The notes: generated by a model not told the origin, from the sequence alone. Counted from the stretch's first letter, positions 1 through 10,516 are shown. The stretch: DNA of 64,000 nucleotides from Chitinophaga rhizosphaerae (GCF_003958645.1 NZ_RXLO01000006.1:62001-126000); one strand, 5' to 3'. Numbers and translations are program-made.

Positions 1-2
1 TT

Positions 3-899
3 ACCGCCTTCGTGTCCATCATGCGCGGCTGCAACAATATGTGCACATTCTGTGTCGTGCCTTTTACCCGCGGCCGCGAACGCAGCCGCGACCCGCATTC
101 CATCCTGGCAGAAGCCACCGACCTTTTCGAACGCGGCTACCGCGAAGTGACGCTCCTCGGGCAAAACGTGGACTCCTATTATTTCGTGGACGAATCCGGC
201 AACGAAACCGTCACCTTCGCCCGCCTCATGGAAAAAGTGGCGGAGATCAGCCCCCTCCTGCGTGTGCGCTTCAGCACCTCCCATCCGAAAGACATCACCG
301 ATGAAGTGCTGCACACCATGGCCCGGCACGAAAACATCTGCAATTATATCCACCTTCCCGTGCAAAGCGGCTCCACCCGCATTCTCCAATTGATGAACCG
401 CACCTACACCCGGGAATGGTACCTGAAAAAGATCGACCGCATCCGCGAAATCCTCCCCGGCTGCGCCATTTCCACAGACGTTATCACCGGCTTCTGCACG
501 GAAACGGAAGAAGATCACCAGGATACGCTGTCCGTCATGGAATACGCCAAATACGATCTCGCCTACATGTTCGCCTATTCCGAACGCCCCGGCACCCTCG
601 CCGCCCGCCGGTACCAGGACGATGTGCCGGAAGACGTGAAGAAACGCCGCCTCGCCGAAATCGTCGCCCTTCACCGCGGCCATTCCCTCGACAGCATGCG
701 CAAAGACGTAGGCAAAACCTTCAAAGTGCTCGTGGAAGGCACTTCCAAGAAATCGGACGCGCAACTGTTCGGTCGCACAGACCATAACAAAGTAGCCGTG
801 TTCGACAAATCCGACCTCCGTAAAGGCGAATACGTGATGGTCAAAATTGATGACTGTACGGCAGGCACCCTCATCGGCACCGTTGTGGGCCGCTGCTGA
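3..899 (+). CDS. miaB: tRNA-2-methylthio-N6-dimethylallyladenosine synthase MiaB, C-terminal part (5' truncated by window)
   Basis: This radical SAM enzyme adds the 2-methylthio group to i6A at position 37 of tRNAs that read UNN codons. The reading frame is open from base 3, so the N-terminal MTTase domain lies outside the window. What is visible starts at the radical SAM cysteine motif ([10 protein letters not shown], CxxxCxxC), followed by [12 protein letters not shown], the IHLPVQSGS segment and the [15 protein letters not shown] region, and ends with a C-terminal TRAM-like domain ([10 protein letters not shown]). The TRGRERSR context favours MiaB over MtaB or RimO. A sigma-54 type activator follows 16 bp after the stop. 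The miaA gene for the preceding step of the same pathway is also in this window (59554-60462) but far away. Certain as a methylthiotransferase, very likely MiaB. Confidence 0.95.
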   Translation, partial: TAFVSIMRGCNNMCTFCVVPFTRGRERSRDPHSILAEATDLFERGYREVTLLGQNVDSYYFVDESGNETVTFARLMEKVAEISPLLRVRFSTSHPKDITDEVLHTMARHENICNYIHLPVQSGSTRILQLMNRTYTREWYLKKIDRIREILPGCAISTDVITGFCTETEEDHQDTLSVMEYAKYDLAYMFAYSERPGTLAARRYQDDVPEDVKKRRLAEIVALHRGHSLDSMRKDVGKTFKVLVEGTSKKSDAQLFGRTDHNKVAVFDKSDLRKGEYVMVKIDDCTAGTLIGTVVGRC

Positions 900-915
900 T
901 AAAACATAATTTAGA

Positions 916-2158
<1,243 letters not shown>

Positions 2159-2166
<8 letters not shown>

Positions 2167-2692
2167 ACGACCTATGTCCAGATACATCGCCCTGCTGGCG
2201 GGCCTGGCCCTTTGGGCAGGCATCGGTGGCTGTACCATCAAGTATTCCGCCAGCGGCGCCCGCATCGATCCCGCGGCCAAAACCGTATTGGTACGCTATT
2301 TCGATAACCGTGCACCGCAGAATAACCCGCAGCTGAGCCAGAACATCACCGAAAAACTTCGCCAGAAGATCCTCGCGCAAACACGCCTTGCCCAAACCAA
2401 CGACCAGACGGCCGATTATGAGTTCCGCGGCACCATCACGGGCTATTCCGTTTCCAATTCCGCGGTGACCAATATCGATAAACCGGCTTCCGCCCGTTTG
2501 ACGATCACCGTGAACGTGACCTTCATTACCCGGGTGGGCGACAAAAAAGGCGGATTTACCAACCAGTCGTTCTCCCGTTCGGCCGACTTCAACGCCCAGC
2601 GTACGATCACCGAATCTGAATCCGCGCTGATCGCCGAGATCGTCCCGAACCTGGTAGACGATATCTTTAACCGGGCCTTCGCGAACTGGTAG
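2159..2692 (+). CDS. lptE: LptE family lipoprotein (LPS transport, outer membrane)
   Basis: A 177-residue lipoprotein with an N-terminal hydrophobic signal and lipobox ending GIGGC, lipidated Cys at about residue 25. Mature sequence features such as IKYSASGARIDPAAKTV, YFDNRAP and a two-layer alpha/beta pattern fit the Bacteroidota LptE family, the partner of LptD in the outer membrane LPS translocon. The start at 2159 overlaps the upstream regulator gene by 8 bp. An internal ATG at 2174 would also give a signal peptide, so the exact start is open. Its place between the regulator and secG fits an envelope biogenesis operon. The family assignment rests on overall pattern and context because LptE is poorly conserved. 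Confidence 0.8.
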
Positions 2693-2733
2693 CCTTTCTT
2701 TGATTTAGACATTATTTTCATATTTTAGCGCAC

Positions 2734-4482
2734 ATGACGCCAAACAGGATCATAGATCATATTTTTCACGAAGATGAGCTGCGGAACGTAGACCAGCAGG
2801 CGCTGGAGCGTTTGGTGGAGCAGTACCCGTATTTCGCGGCCGCCCGGGTCCTGCTGGCGCAAAAACAATTCGCTTACACACCGGATTTCCAGAGCCCGGT
2901 TTTCAAGGCGGCACAGCTGTATACCAGCACGCCGCAATACCTTTACCAGCTGGCATCCGAAAATGCGCCCGCCGAAGCGGCAGCCCCAGCAGCCGAACCG
3001 GCAGACGCCTGGCAATCCGGCGAAATAGCCGTGCAAGACGCGGTAAACGGCCAGGACCAGGCCATTATCGATAACCTGGAAGCCGCGGCCGACCAGCAGC
3101 CCGCCCTTCACAGCCAATCGCTGGAAGCGGAAGTGGACGAGGAAGAAACCGCCCTGCTCGACGAACTGGAGCCGCCCTCCCCTGCTACGGATGCCCAACA
3201 GGCCTGGCAAAGCAACGCTGTTCATGAACTACCGGCGCTCTTACCGGAAGAGAAAATAGTGTTGCAGACCGAGGAAAACGGGATCAGCGCGGAAGACCAG
3301 GCCATTCTCGACGAACTGGAAGCCGAAGACCGCGCCGCCGCGGCCGCTCTCGCCGATACATCCCCAATCGCCGCCCCGCCTACGGAAGTAGACGAAGTGG
3401 TGGCGGTGGATTACGAAGCCGAAGCCGACAAAGCTGTATTTGAAGCCGCACGCAACCTCGAAGTGCCCGACGACGTGGTGTCTGTGGATTATGAAGCGGA
3501 AGAAGAGAAAGCTGCATTCGACGCCGCCCGCAACCTCGAAGTGCCTGACGACGTGGTGTCTGTGGATTATGAAGCGGAAGAAGAGAAAGCCGCATTCGAC
3601 GCCGCCCGCAACCTCGAAGTGCCTGACGATGTGATCGCGTTGGATTATGAAGCCCTCCGCACCGAAGCACCCGCCGGATATGAACCCGAAATTGAAGAAG
3701 AGGAAATAGAAGTCCCGACGGGCCACGCTCCCGAAGGCCATGGCATCGCCATACCGCCCGCGCCGGAAGCCCCCCATCCCCACGAGCCCGCCACTTACGA
3801 GCCGGAGATCGAGGAGGAGGAAGTGGAAATTGCCACGGGCCACACTCCCGAAGGGCACGGCATCGCCATTCCGCCCGCGCCGGAAGCCGCCCATCCCCAC
3901 GAACCCGCCGCTTACGAACCGGAGATCGAGGAGGAGGAAGTGGAAATCCCCACGGGCCATGCCCCCGAAGGCCAGGGCATCGCCATTCCGCCCGCGCCGG
4001 AAGTGGAACCCGCCGAAGGCGAAACGCCCATCCGCATCCACCCGATGGATGCACCGGCCCAGGAAACCGAGCTTACCTTCCAGCCCCTGTTCACGGAAGA
4101 CTATTTCGCATATAAAAAACTGAAAGAGCCGACTAACGCAGAAAGCATGACCGCAAAAGCCGCCGCTGAAATGAGAAGCTTTACCGACTGGCTCCGCCAG
4201 ATCAAGGACAACTTCGCCGGAAAAGCCACCAAAGACTGGTACCATCAGCAATTGCACAAACTTTACGAAGACGACGACCCGGAAGTGACCGAACGCGTGG
4301 AAGCCATGGCCATACAGTCTATCACCCTGAACGACGACATCGTTTCCGAAACGCTGGCAGAGATCTGGGTACGGCAAAACCAGCCTGAAAAAGCCATCGC
4401 CGTTTATCAAAAATTAAGTTTGCTTAATCCGGGCAAAAAAGCGTACTTTGCGCAGAAGATTAAAGACTTACAAAACAATTGA
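2734..4482 (+). CDS. acidic repeat-containing protein with a TPR-like C-terminus, function unknown
   Basis: A 582-residue protein. Residues 1-70 form a helical start (RIIDHIFHEDELRNVDQQAL) resembling tetratricopeptide-type sequence. The middle is extremely rich in Glu, Ala and Pro and holds two tandem repeat families: a 26-residue unit (core VPDDVVSVDYEAEEEKAAF) from about residue 241, and a 39-residue unit (cores YEPEIEEEEVEI and GHGIAIPPAPE) in three copies from residue 316. The C-terminus (about 450-582) is helical again and ends in a TPR-like turn (AIAVYQKLSLLNPGKKAYF). No signal peptide is seen, so it is probably cytoplasmic, perhaps a scaffold. It sits between lptE (41 bp upstream) and secG (22 bp downstream). 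I do not recognise a characterised family and no enzymatic motif is visible. Confidence 0.85.
   Translation: MTPNRIIDHIFHEDELRNVDQQALERLVEQYPYFAAARVLLAQKQFAYTPDFQSPVFKAAQLYTSTPQYLYQLASENAPAEAAAPAAEPADAWQSGEIAVQDAVNGQDQAIIDNLEAAADQQPALHSQSLEAEVDEEETALLDELEPPSPATDAQQAWQSNAVHELPALLPEEKIVLQTEENGISAEDQAILDELEAEDRAAAAALADTSPIAAPPTEVDEVVAVDYEAEADKAVFEAARNLEVPDDVVSVDYEAEEEKAAFDAARNLEVPDDVVSVDYEAEEEKAAFDAARNLEVPDDVIALDYEALRTEAPAGYEPEIEEEEIEVPTGHAPEGHGIAIPPAPEAPHPHEPATYEPEIEEEEVEIATGHTPEGHGIAIPPAPEAAHPHEPAAYEPEIEEEEVEIPTGHAPEGQGIAIPPAPEVEPAEGETPIRIHPMDAPAQETELTFQPLFTEDYFAYKKLKEPTNAESMTAKAAAEMRSFTDWLRQIKDNFAGKATKDWYHQQLHKLYEDDDPEVTERVEAMAIQSITLNDDIVSETLAEIWVRQNQPEKAIAVYQKLSLLNPGKKAYFAQKIKDLQNN
3454..4010 (+). 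repeat. two adjacent in-frame tandem repeat arrays (78-bp and 117-bp units) within the acidic protein gene
   Basis: The 78-bp units begin at about 3454, 3532 and 3610 (the last one partial) and are close to identical at the DNA level, differing by a few single bases. The 117-bp units begin at 3679, 3796 and 3913 (the last diverging after about 30 codons). Both periods are multiples of three, so copy-number change keeps the frame open. The near-identity of DNA as well as protein points to recent duplication or gene-conversion-like homogenisation. Confidence 0.9.
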
Positions 4483-4504
4483 CAACTCATAACTAGTAGC
4501 TAAT

Positions 4505-4876
4505 ATGTTGATTTTCTTTGGAATATTGATTGTGATTGCCTGTATTCTGCTTGGCTTTTTCGTACTGGTACAGAACCCCAAAGGCGGCGGTCTCGCCGGT
4601 AACCTCGGCGGTTTTGGCAACCAGGTGATGGGCGTTCGCCAAACGACCGACGTGCTGGAAAAAGGCACCTGGGTACTGGCGGCCGTTATTGCCGTACTGT
4701 GTCTTACTTCAACCATGTTCATCGGTTCCGCAGGTACCGGCGGCAACAACATGCCCCAGAGCGCCAGTGAACGTGCACAAGGCGCAGCTCCGGTTACCAA
4801 CAGCACTCCGCTTCCCGGCGCACAACAGCAGGCCGCTCCTCCGGTTCAGCCCGCCAACGACTCCGCCAAACACTAA
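4505..4876 (+). CDS. secG: preprotein translocase subunit SecG
   Basis: A 123-residue membrane protein with two hydrophobic segments (about residues 2-22 and 55-75), separated by the SecG signature FVLVQNPKGGGLAGNLGGFG. It is the small accessory subunit of the SecYEG channel. The C-terminal tail is long and rich in Ala, Pro and Gln, as is common in Bacteroidota SecG. It follows the repeat protein by 22 bp, and a clear intrinsic terminator follows at about 4903-4932, which suggests that the envelope transcript ends here. Confidence 0.95.
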   Translation: MLIFFGILIVIACILLGFFVLVQNPKGGGLAGNLGGFGNQVMGVRQTTDVLEKGTWVLAAVIAVLCLTSTMFIGSAGTGGNNMPQSASERAQGAAPVTNSTPLPGAQQQAAPPVQPANDSAKH

Positions 4877-4902
4877 ATATTCCTTCCGAATAATATTTAC
4901 AA

Positions 4903-4932
4903 AGACCTCGCCGTTAAAAGCGGGGTTTTTTG
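4903..4932 (+). terminator. intrinsic terminator after secG
   Basis: The stem ACCTCGC (4905-4911) pairs with GCGGGGT (4920-4926) with one G-T wobble and an 8-base loop, followed by a run of T. It lies 27 bp past the secG stop and 25 bp before the mltG start. Confidence 0.85.
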
Positions 4933-4957
4933 TTGACTATACTCCGCCTTCTACAAT

Positions 4958-6007
4958 ATGCGTAACAAAACCAAAAAGAACACCTCTCCATGGGTGCGCC
5001 GCATCGCCATCATCGGCTCCTGCCTGATCGCAGGCGCCCTCGTGGCAGCCGCATACCTGCTCATGGGGCCCAATACCCGCTCCTTCGGCGATAAAAAGTA
5101 CTTCTACATTCCCACCGGCAGCCGGTACGAAGATGTGTTGAAAGGCTTGCAGGAACAGGAGATCATCACCTCCCGCGCCACCTTCAACATCGTTGCCCGC
5201 CAGCTCGGATATCCCTCCCGCGTGAAAGCCGGCCGGTACGAAATTAAAAAAGGAATGGGCAACCTGGAGATCGTCCGCATCCTCCGCAGCGGCCGCCAAT
5301 CGCCCGTACGCCTCGTCATCAATAAACTCCGGCTGAAAGACGATTTCATCCGGCTCGTTTCCAACAACCTGGAAGCAGATTCCACCGCCATGCGCGCCAT
5401 TATGGAAGACGCCGTGTACCTCCGCCAGTTCGGGCTCGATTCCACCACGGTGATGTGCGCCGTCGTCCCCAACACTTACGAGTTTTACTGGAATACCTCC
5501 GCCGCCAAAGTTTTCGAAAAGATCGAAGGAGCCTATACGGATTTCTGGAACGAAACACGCCGCAGCAAAGCCGCCGCACTCAACCTCACGCCCGTTCAGG
5601 TGACCGTGCTCGCATCTATCGTGGAAGAAGAAACCAACCGGCACGACGAGAAGCCCGTGATCGCCAGCGTATACCTCAATCGCCTGCGGACCGGCATGAA
5701 GCTCGGCGCCGACCCTACCGTCAAATTTGCGTTAAAAAATTTCGCGCTGCGCCGGATTTACAATGTGCATACCGAATTCGATTCTCCGTATAACACCTAC
5801 CGTTATTACGGCCTCCCTCCCGGCCCGATCTGCACGCCTTCCGCCAAATCCATCGACGCGGTGCTGACGCCTGCGGAAACGGATTACCTCTATTTTGCCG
5901 CAAGGCCCGATGGCAGCGGATACCACTCTTTCGCGGTGACGTTCAAGGAACATCTCGACAATGCGCGGGCCTACCAGAAAGGCCTGAACGCGAGGGGCAT
6001 CAAATAA
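4958..6007 (+). CDS. mltG: endolytic transglycosylase MltG (YceG family)
   Basis: A 349-residue inner membrane lytic transglycosylase thought to cut nascent glycan strands and set their length. The N-terminus is basic and followed by one membrane helix (about residues 14-37). A LysM-like YceG region follows (GSRYEDVLKGLQEQEIITS), then the catalytic domain with LASIVEEETNR, where Glu223 corresponds to the catalytic Glu of the family, and the signature YNTYRYYGLPPGPICTP. Length is normal. The start lies just after the secG terminator, so it probably has its own promoter. A YihY-family gene follows 33 bp downstream. Confidence 0.95.
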   Translation: MRNKTKKNTSPWVRRIAIIGSCLIAGALVAAAYLLMGPNTRSFGDKKYFYIPTGSRYEDVLKGLQEQEIITSRATFNIVARQLGYPSRVKAGRYEIKKGMGNLEIVRILRSGRQSPVRLVINKLRLKDDFIRLVSNNLEADSTAMRAIMEDAVYLRQFGLDSTTVMCAVVPNTYEFYWNTSAAKVFEKIEGAYTDFWNETRRSKAAALNLTPVQVTVLASIVEEETNRHDEKPVIASVYLNRLRTGMKLGADPTVKFALKNFALRRIYNVHTEFDSPYNTYRYYGLPPGPICTPSAKSIDAVLTPAETDYLYFAARPDGSGYHSFAVTFKEHLDNARAYQKGLNARGIK

Positions 6008-6040
6008 TTCGTATTTTTACGGCGGTCCAACTCCCAATAG

Positions 6041-7009
6041 ATGATCGACGTAGAAAAACTTATCCTCGAATCCCGGCCCGTACTGTGGCTGACGCATAAG
6101 AGCAAATCACTGGTATTACCGGGGTTCGACGGCGCGCCCCTTTACGACGTCATCGTGTTTTTCCTTAAGGAAACGGCGAAGGAAAGCCTGGTGGAAAGGG
6201 CGGCGGCCATTTCGTTCAACTTCCTGCTGGCCATCCCGCCGTTCTTCATTTTCCTTTTCACGCTCGTTCCGTTCATTCCGCTGCAAAACGTGGAACCGAC
6301 GCTGTACGACCTCGCGCAAACGATCACGCCGAATTACAACAGTTACATCATCGTGCGCGACATGATCCATGATTTCCTCTATACCCAGCGCAACACACTG
6401 CTTTCCGTCGCTTTCGTACTCAGCTTTTATTATTCGTCGAACGGGGTGATGGGCATGCTGCGCTCGTTCGATAAATTACTCCCCGGGTTCCGGCAGCGCA
6501 CCTGGTGGCAAACGCGGCTCACGGCGCTGAAGCTGACCATCTTCCTCGTTTTCCTTTTACTTGCCACGGTGGTGCTCATCATCATGCAGGGCACGCTGTT
6601 GAAGAGCGTGCTGGCATACATTGGTATCGACAACGAATATTCGCAGTTTTTGTTGCAGGTGGTGCGGTGGACGCTCATCGTGCTGCTGTTCTTTTCCATT
6701 ATTTCGTTCATTTACCGGTTTGGGCCGGCGGTGCAGAAGAAGTGGAAATTCATTTCCGCGGGTTCAACTTTCGCCACCATCGCGATGATCGTGGTGACGC
6801 TCGGGTTTTCTTTCTGGGTGAACAACTTCGCGCGGTACAACCAGATCTACGGCTCTATCGGCACCGTACTGGTGCTCATGCTGGTGGTGTATTTCAATTC
6901 ATTTATCCTGCTGATCGGCTTCGAACTGAACACGAGTATCAGTACGTTGCGGGAGATAGCGGCGGAAAGGGAGAAGGAAGAATCGCCTGAATTACAGGGA
7001 CTTTCATAG
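6041..7009 (+). CDS. YihY/virulence factor BrkB family membrane protein
   Basis: A 322-residue polytopic protein. After a short cytoplasmic start it has the family signature LVERAAAISFNFLLAIPPFFIFLF and about six hydrophobic segments, with the typical FYRFGP-like motif present as FIYRFGPAVQKKW and a last segment IGTVLVLMLVVYFNSFILLIGFELN (shown here in part). The family was once annotated as ribonuclease BN in error, and its transport or assembly role is not settled. The short charged C-terminus ends in EREKEESPELQ. The gap to mltG is 33 bp and contains TATTTTTA (one base off the -7 element), so it may be co-transcribed with mltG or have a weak promoter. Confidence 0.9.
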   Translation: MIDVEKLILESRPVLWLTHKSKSLVLPGFDGAPLYDVIVFFLKETAKESLVERAAAISFNFLLAIPPFFIFLFTLVPFIPLQNVEPTLYDLAQTITPNYNSYIIVRDMIHDFLYTQRNTLLSVAFVLSFYYSSNGVMGMLRSFDKLLPGFRQRTWWQTRLTALKLTIFLVFLLLATVVLIIMQGTLLKSVLAYIGIDNEYSQFLLQVVRWTLIVLLFFSIISFIYRFGPAVQKKWKFISAGSTFATIAMIVVTLGFSFWVNNFARYNQIYGSIGTVLVLMLVVYFNSFILLIGFELNTSISTLREIAAEREKEESPELQGLS

Positions 7010-7090
7010 TACCATCCGGAAAATAGGATGGATGGCTTTTGTTTGCACCCGAAATACCTTAATTTCATATCAACCAAATTATGGAGGCCT

Positions 7091-7693
7091 ATGAAAAAGC
7101 AGTTCTTTTTCCTCCTGTTGATCGCGGCAGCGGCGGTTTCGTTCCGTTCGCCCGCTTTCCTTGACATTGGGGCGAAGATGCCAAAAGCCGATGTGAAGAT
7201 GAAGGATGTTTCCGGCAGGGAATTGTCGCTCAACGATGCGAAAAAAGCCAATGGTTTGCTGGTCATGTTTTCCTGCAATACTTGTCCGTATGTTGTCCGC
7301 AACCAGGACCGTACCCGTGCCATCTGCCAATTCGCGCAGAAGAACAATATCGGTGTGATCCTCGTCAATTCCAACGAAGCGGCCCGAACCGGCGGCGATT
7401 CTTTCGAGGCCATGCAGGCGTATGCGCGCCATCAATCGTATCAATGGCCTTATGTCGTGGATAAAGACAACCAGGTGGCGAATGCGTTCAACGCAGACCG
7501 TACGCCCGAATGCTATTTGTTCGACAAGAGCAGTACGCTCGTCTACAAAGGCGCGATCGACGACAATCCCGGCAGCGCGACAGAAGTAAAAGAGAAATAC
7601 CTGCAAACCGCCATCCAGTCCATGGTCGCAGGAAAACCCATCGCCAACCCTTCTACCGCATCCGTCGGTTGCGGCATCAAACGGAAAATGTAA
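7091..7693 (+). CDS. secreted thioredoxin family (AhpC/TSA-like) protein
   Basis: A 200-residue protein with a signal peptide (MKKQFFFLLLIAAAAVSF). I chose the ATG at 7091 because a GGAGG-like site sits 5 bp upstream and the signal peptide begins there; an in-frame start at 7028 would put a polar extension before it. The mature part starts like peroxiredoxin-type thioredoxins (LDIGAKMPKADVKMKDVSG) and carries the redox motif CNTCPYVV (CxxC). Near the C-terminus are the TPECYLFDKSSTLVYKGAIDD segment (shown in part) and a late Cys (VGCGIKRKM). A periplasmic or envelope thiol-disulfide role is inferred; no specific partner is evident nearby. Confidence 0.88.
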   Translation: MKKQFFFLLLIAAAAVSFRSPAFLDIGAKMPKADVKMKDVSGRELSLNDAKKANGLLVMFSCNTCPYVVRNQDRTRAICQFAQKNNIGVILVNSNEAARTGGDSFEAMQAYARHQSYQWPYVVDKDNQVANAFNADRTPECYLFDKSSTLVYKGAIDDNPGSATEVKEKYLQTAIQSMVAGKPIANPSTASVGCGIKRKM

Positions 7694-7714
7694 ATGCAAT
7701 TGTTCGACATATCC

Positions 7715-7748
7715 AAAGCCGCCCGATCTGCCGGGCGGCTTTGGTGTT
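7715..7748 (+). terminator. terminator-like hairpin after the thioredoxin-like gene
   Basis: A perfect 11-bp stem AAAGCCGCCCG (7715-7725) / CGGGCGGCTTT (7732-7742) with a 6-base loop. The T tract after it is poor, so termination may be partial. Confidence 0.7.
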
Positions 7749-7969
7749 TCAATGGGAAGTACTTGCGCCGAGACCCGGATAAATATTCCGCCTTGGTCTT
7801 TGGATGTTTGAATGATGTTGTGCGCGTTGGAAGCATGCGGATATTGCCGCAAATTTTCATATCGACAGATGATTTGAAAGAGATGTGGATCCCTGAAAGC
7901 CGGCGGAGGGCATTGCTGCGGAAGATCGTTTTCAATAACAAATTGCATTCCGTTGTACGGCTACAATAA
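7749..7969. other. gene-free stretch between the thioredoxin-like gene and the M14 peptidase gene
   Basis: Together with its flanking hairpins the space between genes is 327 bp (7694-8020). Short open frames exist (for example 7694-7969 on +) but they run through a terminator and have no recognisable protein features. I see no RNA gene, repeat or clear promoter here. Confidence 0.6.
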
Positions 7970-8002
7970 AAAAATCCGATCGCGCGAACGATCGGATCTT
8001 TC
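7969..8002 (-). terminator. intrinsic terminator of the M14 peptidase gene
   Basis: A perfect 9-bp stem ATCCGATCG (7974-7982) / CGATCGGAT (7989-7997), followed on the - strand by seven T residues. It lies 18 bp beyond the stop codon of the gene at 8021-10516. Confidence 0.85.
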
Positions 8003-8020
8003 AAGTTCTGTGTATTTGCA

Positions 8021-10516
8021 CTACTGTCCTACGAAGAACACGGCATTGCCGAAGAGCAGCTTACCGTTTTCCCAGAAGGAGCGGAAGAGCGGGTTATCCG
8101 TCATCAGCACCACTTCGCCGTTGCCGATTTCCTTGACGCCGAACACGAGGCCATCGCGGAGTCGCTCCCGGGCCGTGGCGCCCACGAAACCGGTCAGGTA
8201 ATCGTCGCCCTTCAGCGCACCTACGTTCCAGCCATCGTCCTTGAAATACGCCAACAGCTGATCATTCTGTTTCAGCGTGTAGTAATATTCAGGGTAACCG
8301 AACGCCAGCGGATGGGTTTTGTCCATATGCACTTTAAAGATCGCGCCGGGAATGAATCCCGAAACGCTTTCGCGCTCCCGGTTGGCGTAAGATTTTAAAT
8401 GAATGTATGGGTCCTGGGGCGTTTTTTCGCCTGCTTCTTCCTTCTCATCTTGTTTTTCCTTTTTCATGGCAATCCCCCACTCGCCTTCCGCCAGTTGCGC
8501 CACCGCATCTTCCATCACGATCAGGCGGCCGCCGGCAGATACCCAGTTTTTCAGGCGGGAAGCCGTATTCTTATCTTTCAACGCTTCGTATCTGCCGTCG
8601 GGGATGATCAGCACATCGAGGTCTTTCCAGCTGGAACCGGGCAATGCGGCCACGGGCAGCACCGTCAAGGGATATTCTATCTGTTCTTCGAAATAGTGCC
8701 AGACTTCACCCATTCCCAGGGAAGACACGCCGTCTCCGGCGAGCACGCCTACTTTGGGCTTGCGGATGAAACGGATTTTATCCGAACCGAAATCGGCCCC
8801 TTTGTCCACGAACCCCGTTGGCACGCGGGTAACTTTCACGCCCATACGCGCAGCAATGACGGGAATCGCATCCAGCGAGCTATTGCCCGATTTGGTGATG
8901 ATCAGCGTACCCGCGGGGTGGACCCTTCCGCCGATGGTGAACGGCGCCTCCGCATATCGGACCCGCATATTACGGTTGAGCAGGGCAGCGAGGAATTTTA
9001 CATCCTTCATGCTGTTCCAGCCAGCGAGATAGGCATACGTGGCGCCCTCTGCCGGAGGTATTACCGCTTTCTCCGGCGCATCCGAAACCGCAGGCTGCAA
9101 ACGGGCCTTCACGGCATAGGCGGGCAGTCCATAGGCATAAGGCATCGCCCAGGCGGTAATATCGTAAGTGACGCTGTCCGTCAACCGCGCCACCGGCTCA
9201 AAAAGCACGCGCACCATCGTGGAGCGCGGCTGATAGGCGCTTACTACCAGGTCGCCCTTTTCGAGGGAAAAATTCTCCGTTTTACCGGTAAAATAATTAA
9301 AACCGTTGCCAGACGAGTTACCTGTCGCGAAGCCGTATTTAATATCGTTATTGCGCAGCGTTTCCACCAGCAACATGAGCTTTTCTGTATTTCCTCCGCT
9401 CTTCACCACGAAGGTCTTGTATTCGCTCACCGGCTGTTGGCGTGCCTCCCGGAAGAATTTCCCGAATTCGTCCACCAGTTTTCCAGCTTGCGCAACGGAA
9501 ACTTCCACGGTGGCGATTCCGGTCGTAAAGTGATGGTCCAGCCGGTCTTTCAGCCGCAGCGTATCGCCTTCGCGATTGAGGATCGCCAGGCCGGCGCGGC
9601 CGCTTCCCCCCTGCTCGTACGTCATACCGATAGCGCCATTATAAGTGGGATAGGTATCGCCGTAGCTGGGATAGAACAGGTCGAACTGTTCCTTGGTAAA
9701 ATACAGCCAGCCGTTGGCATCGAAATAAGTGGCGTTGTGTTTCCCGATCTGCGTCTGGAACGCGCGCTGCCATTGCGTTACAGCATCATGCAGCGGTTCC
9801 GCCGCCGGTGCGAAATAATACGGCGCGTCTACGCCCTGTTCATGAAAATCGACATGTACCTGCGGCATCCAGCGATTATATTGCGCCACGCGCTGCCGCG
9901 ATTCCACCTGCGATTGCCAGGCCCAGTCGCGGTTCAGATCGAAATAATAGTGATTGGGGCGCCCGCCGGGCCAGGGCTCCACGTGCTCCCGCGAAAAAGG
10001 GGTAGCATCGGGAATGCGGGCGTGCACGGAATTGTAGAAGTTCACGTAGCGGTCGCGCCCGTCAGGGTTCAGGCAGGGATCGATGATGATCACGGCATTT
10101 TTCAGCAATTGCTGCCGGTCGGTCAACAGCGAATGCGCGGTACGCATGGCCGCTTCGGTAGACACGGCTTCGTTGCCGTGCACATTATAACTCAGCCAGA
10201 TGATAACGGGCTGGTCTTTGGTTGCGCCACCCTCCAGCAGTGCGAGGTTCCCTTTCCTGATATCCTCTATCCGCGCGATGTTTTCCGGCGCAGACAGCAC
10301 CGCCAGGATGAGGGGCCTGCCTTCATAGGTTTGTCCGTACGTTTCGAGCCGTACCATGCGGTTACCGTCGGCCAGTTTACGGAAATAATCCACCACTTTA
10401 TGATGTGGCGTAAACCTCGTCCCCAGCGGATATCCGAGGAATTCCGACGGGGATTGCTGTGCCCGGGCGGCCAGCAGGGAAACAGTCAGGAGAATGGTGC
10501 AGAAAAAGGATTTCAT
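8021..10516 (-). CDS. secreted M14 family zinc carboxypeptidase with C-terminal glutamine-amidotransferase-like domain
   Basis: An 831-residue secreted or periplasmic metallopeptidase that trims C-terminal residues from peptides. The start is placed at 10516 because a signal peptide begins there (MKSFFCTILLTVSLLAARAQ); the frame stays open far upstream but overlaps the divergent gene. The zinc motif HGNE (His113, Glu116) lies in WLSYNVHGNEAVS, the substrate-binding segment is FDLNRDWAW, and the third zinc ligand is in QVHVDFHEQG. After the catalytic domain (about 30-350), residues about 650-800 resemble the class I GATase-like fold often fused to this subfamily (KPKVGVLAGDGVSSLG). It is divergent from the gamma-glutamyltransferase gene across 99 bp. 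Confidence 0.93.
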   Translation of the reverse strand: MKSFFCTILLTVSLLAARAQQSPSEFLGYPLGTRFTPHHKVVDYFRKLADGNRMVRLETYGQTYEGRPLILAVLSAPENIARIEDIRKGNLALLEGGATKDQPVIIWLSYNVHGNEAVSTEAAMRTAHSLLTDRQQLLKNAVIIIDPCLNPDGRDRYVNFYNSVHARIPDATPFSREHVEPWPGGRPNHYYFDLNRDWAWQSQVESRQRVAQYNRWMPQVHVDFHEQGVDAPYYFAPAAEPLHDAVTQWQRAFQTQIGKHNATYFDANGWLYFTKEQFDLFYPSYGDTYPTYNGAIGMTYEQGGSGRAGLAILNREGDTLRLKDRLDHHFTTGIATVEVSVAQAGKLVDEFGKFFREARQQPVSEYKTFVVKSGGNTEKLMLLVETLRNNDIKYGFATGNSSGNGFNYFTGKTENFSLEKGDLVVSAYQPRSTMVRVLFEPVARLTDSVTYDITAWAMPYAYGLPAYAVKARLQPAVSDAPEKAVIPPAEGATYAYLAGWNSMKDVKFLAALLNRNMRVRYAEAPFTIGGRVHPAGTLIITKSGNSSLDAIPVIAARMGVKVTRVPTGFVDKGADFGSDKIRFIRKPKVGVLAGDGVSSLGMGEVWHYFEEQIEYPLTVLPVAALPGSSWKDLDVLIIPDGRYEALKDKNTASRLKNWVSAGGRLIVMEDAVAQLAEGEWGIAMKKEKQDEKEEAGEKTPQDPYIHLKSYANRERESVSGFIPGAIFKVHMDKTHPLAFGYPEYYYTLKQNDQLLAYFKDDGWNVGALKGDDYLTGFVGATARERLRDGLVFGVKEIGNGEVVLMTDNPLFRSFWENGKLLFGNAVFFVGQ

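Noticed and set aside
3454..4010. CRISPR-like regular repeats
   Set aside because: The units are in-frame coding repeats without spacers; no cas genes are in the window.
3440..4123. Arg/Lys- and Pro-rich open frames in other frames across the repeat region of the acidic protein
   Set aside because: They are frame-shifted readings of the tandem repeats, whose periods are multiples of three, so every frame stays open.
7694..7969. A 91-codon open frame on + after the thioredoxin-like gene
   Set aside because: It starts at the stop codon of the upstream gene, runs through a terminator hairpin and has no recognisable protein pattern.
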